Source of the DNA: Adiantum capillus-veneris
Taxonomy: Eukaryota; Streptophyta; Polypodiopsida; Polypodiales; Pteridaceae
Assembly (NCBI GenBank): GCA_014529385.2
Contig: CM043969.1
Location: 20,614,946-20,678,945, forward strand
Direction: 5' to 3'
DNA: 64,000 nt
Below the pieces are notes generated by a model that worked only from the letters and a program-made list of their open reading frames with translations, was not told the origin of the DNA and made no database searches. The position numbers and the translations under genes are program-made. Shown here one piece after another: positions 62,647 through 64,000 of the stretch. Positions within the stretch are counted from its first letter, which is position 1, and each line of letters begins with the position of its first letter.

Positions 62647-63099
62647 GTGTTCACCATTATGTTTGAAAATGCATGCCAATCACCAAATTATCAGTTTCAA
62701 AAAAGGGTGATGATGATTTTGGATAGGGTGTTTGCACCACCTATTCCAAGGGTGCATAGAGGATGGGGTATCAACTGGAGTCCATCTGGAGGAATCTATA
62801 CCATCGATGCTGACAAGATATGGTGCATGGATACCAATCTCAAGAAACTTCGTTGGGCAGAGGAGTTAAAAGTCATCAAAGTTTATCTTTTCCTTGGTAC
62901 TAAGAATCCGGATGCTACCATTACCTTGGGAGGACAAAAGATATCTCAGACTCAATGGGTCTATAACCAAGTTACAAAAGTTATCCATGGTGGTAGGATT
63001 CGACCCATATGTGTATCTCGTAGCTTTCAAGGGTCAAAAGAAACTTATTATTTTGATCCTTTAGCCTATCCTTTTGTAGTCACTAAACTCAAAATATAG
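62647..63099 (+). CDS. Unknown ORF between primer-binding site and gag exon 2
   Basis: 150 codons, open throughout, with regular protein-like composition (DRVFAPPIPRVHRGWGINWS, IWCMDTNLKKLRWAEELKV, YFDPLAYPFVVTKL). I do not recognise it. It would lie inside the putative gag intron and be available only from unspliced RNA. ATG 62,659 is a second possible start. Confidence 0.5.
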   Translation: MFTIMFENACQSPNYQFQKRVMMILDRVFAPPIPRVHRGWGINWSPSGGIYTIDADKIWCMDTNLKKLRWAEELKVIKVYLFLGTKNPDATITLGGQKISQTQWVYNQVTKVIHGGRIRPICVSRSFQGSKETYYFDPLAYPFVVTKLKI

Positions 63100-63275
63100 A
63101 GACATTACAATCCTTGTACCTAAAGACTACCAACCTTGGTAGTAAATAATGTGTATATAAATAAAGTTTGGATTAATATTATCTTTTGTTTGTATTATTG
63201 TCTGATCAAGTCTTGCCTTAAAGTGGATTAAAGTTAGAGTATCCAATAAAGTTTCACTTAATCTATATTGCACAG

Positions 63276-64000
63276 AGTGCGGTGTACACATCTCTTCAAG
63301 AGAAAAAGCTACTTCTCAAGCAAGCTAAACTTCCCTCTTTCAAAGGGGAAGGAGCCCTAGTTGAGCGCGATGCTGAAGTGTGGCTCAAAGAGATGGAGGA
63401 TTATTTTGCTGCTGCTGGTACTACTCCCGATAACCAGGCAATGTTGGCTATGTTTCGTCTCACGGGGGATGCCAAGCTTTGGTGGAAACAACACTGCAAA
63501 GATAATCAAGTAGCTCAAAAAACTCAAACTTGGGAAGACATTAAGTATGCTGTCAAAGGACGTTATCTTCCACCTGCACACGAATCCCTTAAGATGAATG
63601 AATTCTTCAACTTACGTCAGTTTCATCTTACAGTGGAAGAATACTACTCAAAATTTGTAACTCTTAGGCGCTATGCTCCGCCAATGACCGCAGATCAACA
63701 AGTAGCCCGTTTTTGCCAAGGGCTAAATTCTCCTTTAAATACTCGTCTAGAAGCCATGAGTCCTGTAAATTTGCAAGATGCTCTTTTAAGAGCTAAACCC
63801 TTAGCTAAAGAGATGTCAAACTCTCAAAGGGTACGAAATGGAAATTTAAGGAATGCTGGAAGGAGAGGACGGCCTATGATGTGGAACCAAAGGCAAGTTC
63901 ACCTAGTTCACCAAACTCATCCAATAGTAGCAGCTTCAGTAAATGGAGCTCAAAATGCAGATCTTAGATGCTATGAATGCAACGAGCTAGGACATTTCAG
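63276..64000 (+). CDS. Gypsy Gag exon 2 (continues past the window)
   Basis: After the acceptor TATTGCACAG the frame is open to the window end: AKLPSFKGEGALVERDAEVW, MFRLTGDAKLWWKQH, TWEDIKYAVKGRYLP, FFNLRQFHLTVEEYYSKF and FCQGLNSPLNTRLEAM, the retrotrans_gag pattern. Near 63,968 the first half of a CCHC knuckle (CYECNELGHF) appears. No lesion is visible in the 241 codons, so the element may be recent. Gag forms the particle that packages element RNA. Confidence 0.85.

Overview
This 64-kb window reads as nuclear DNA of a land plant with a large, repeat-rich genome. The coding relics carry GT-AG introns, LTR retrotransposons and LINEs dominate, and there are long (GA)n/(CT)n tracts and TATAAATA boxes. 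No operon or ribosome-binding-site organisation is present. A fern or other seed-free plant is my guess from the unusual gene families; I cannot prove a species. I found no intact ordinary host gene, no rRNA or tRNA gene and no CRISPR array. Most coding regions are decayed by in-frame stops and small frameshifts.

Layout. 0.4-1.7 kb: non-coding DNA with five copies of a 20-bp palindrome. 3.2-6.75 kb (+): a multi-exon relic with a Cys/His-rich domain and a C-terminal FCP1-like HAD domain, broken mainly by TAG codons. 6.9-13.1 kb: a (GA)n plus 'ACCGGTATGATAC' array split by a nearly full-length LINE (minus strand). 13.2-17.6 kb (-): a multi-exon transposase-like gene with an about 174-bp tandem array in one intron. 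18.3-25.0 kb (-): a decayed Ty3/gypsy element with two integrase zinc-finger modules, a retropepsin-like domain after the integrase, and a primer-binding site at 25.0 kb; more 20-bp palindromes lie in its leader. 26-32 kb: gene-poor, with direct repeats and microsatellites. 32.3-35.6 kb (-): a TNP1-like/DUF7869-like transposon protein relic. 35.7-36.9, 40.2-44.8, 47.9-48.2 and 56.5-59.6 kb: arrays built on the inverted repeat CCCTATGGCC/GGCCATAGGG. 36.9-39.3 kb (+): a 5'-truncated second LINE copy. 44.85-47.55 kb (+): a decayed gene with a ParB-like region and a C-terminal region resembling a beta-class DNA amino-methyltransferase, sitting between palindrome arrays. 48.2-53.9 kb (+): an LTR-like leader and a gypsy gag-PR-RT truncated in RNase H. 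53.9-56.2 kb (-): two more FCP1-like HAD relics, part of one repeated at 58.55 kb by a tandem duplication of 2,665-bp period. 59,626-64,000 (+): the 5' part of a gypsy element with a 2.84-kb LTR, an iMet-type primer-binding site, and a gag that appears to start inside the LTR and to be spliced across the primer-binding site.

The most interesting signals are the ParB/methyltransferase-like relic beside dense palindrome arrays, the spliced LTR-to-gag structure, the integrase-then-protease order in the minus-strand gypsy element, and the 20-bp palindrome family. Functional claims rest on motif reading only; no database search was run.
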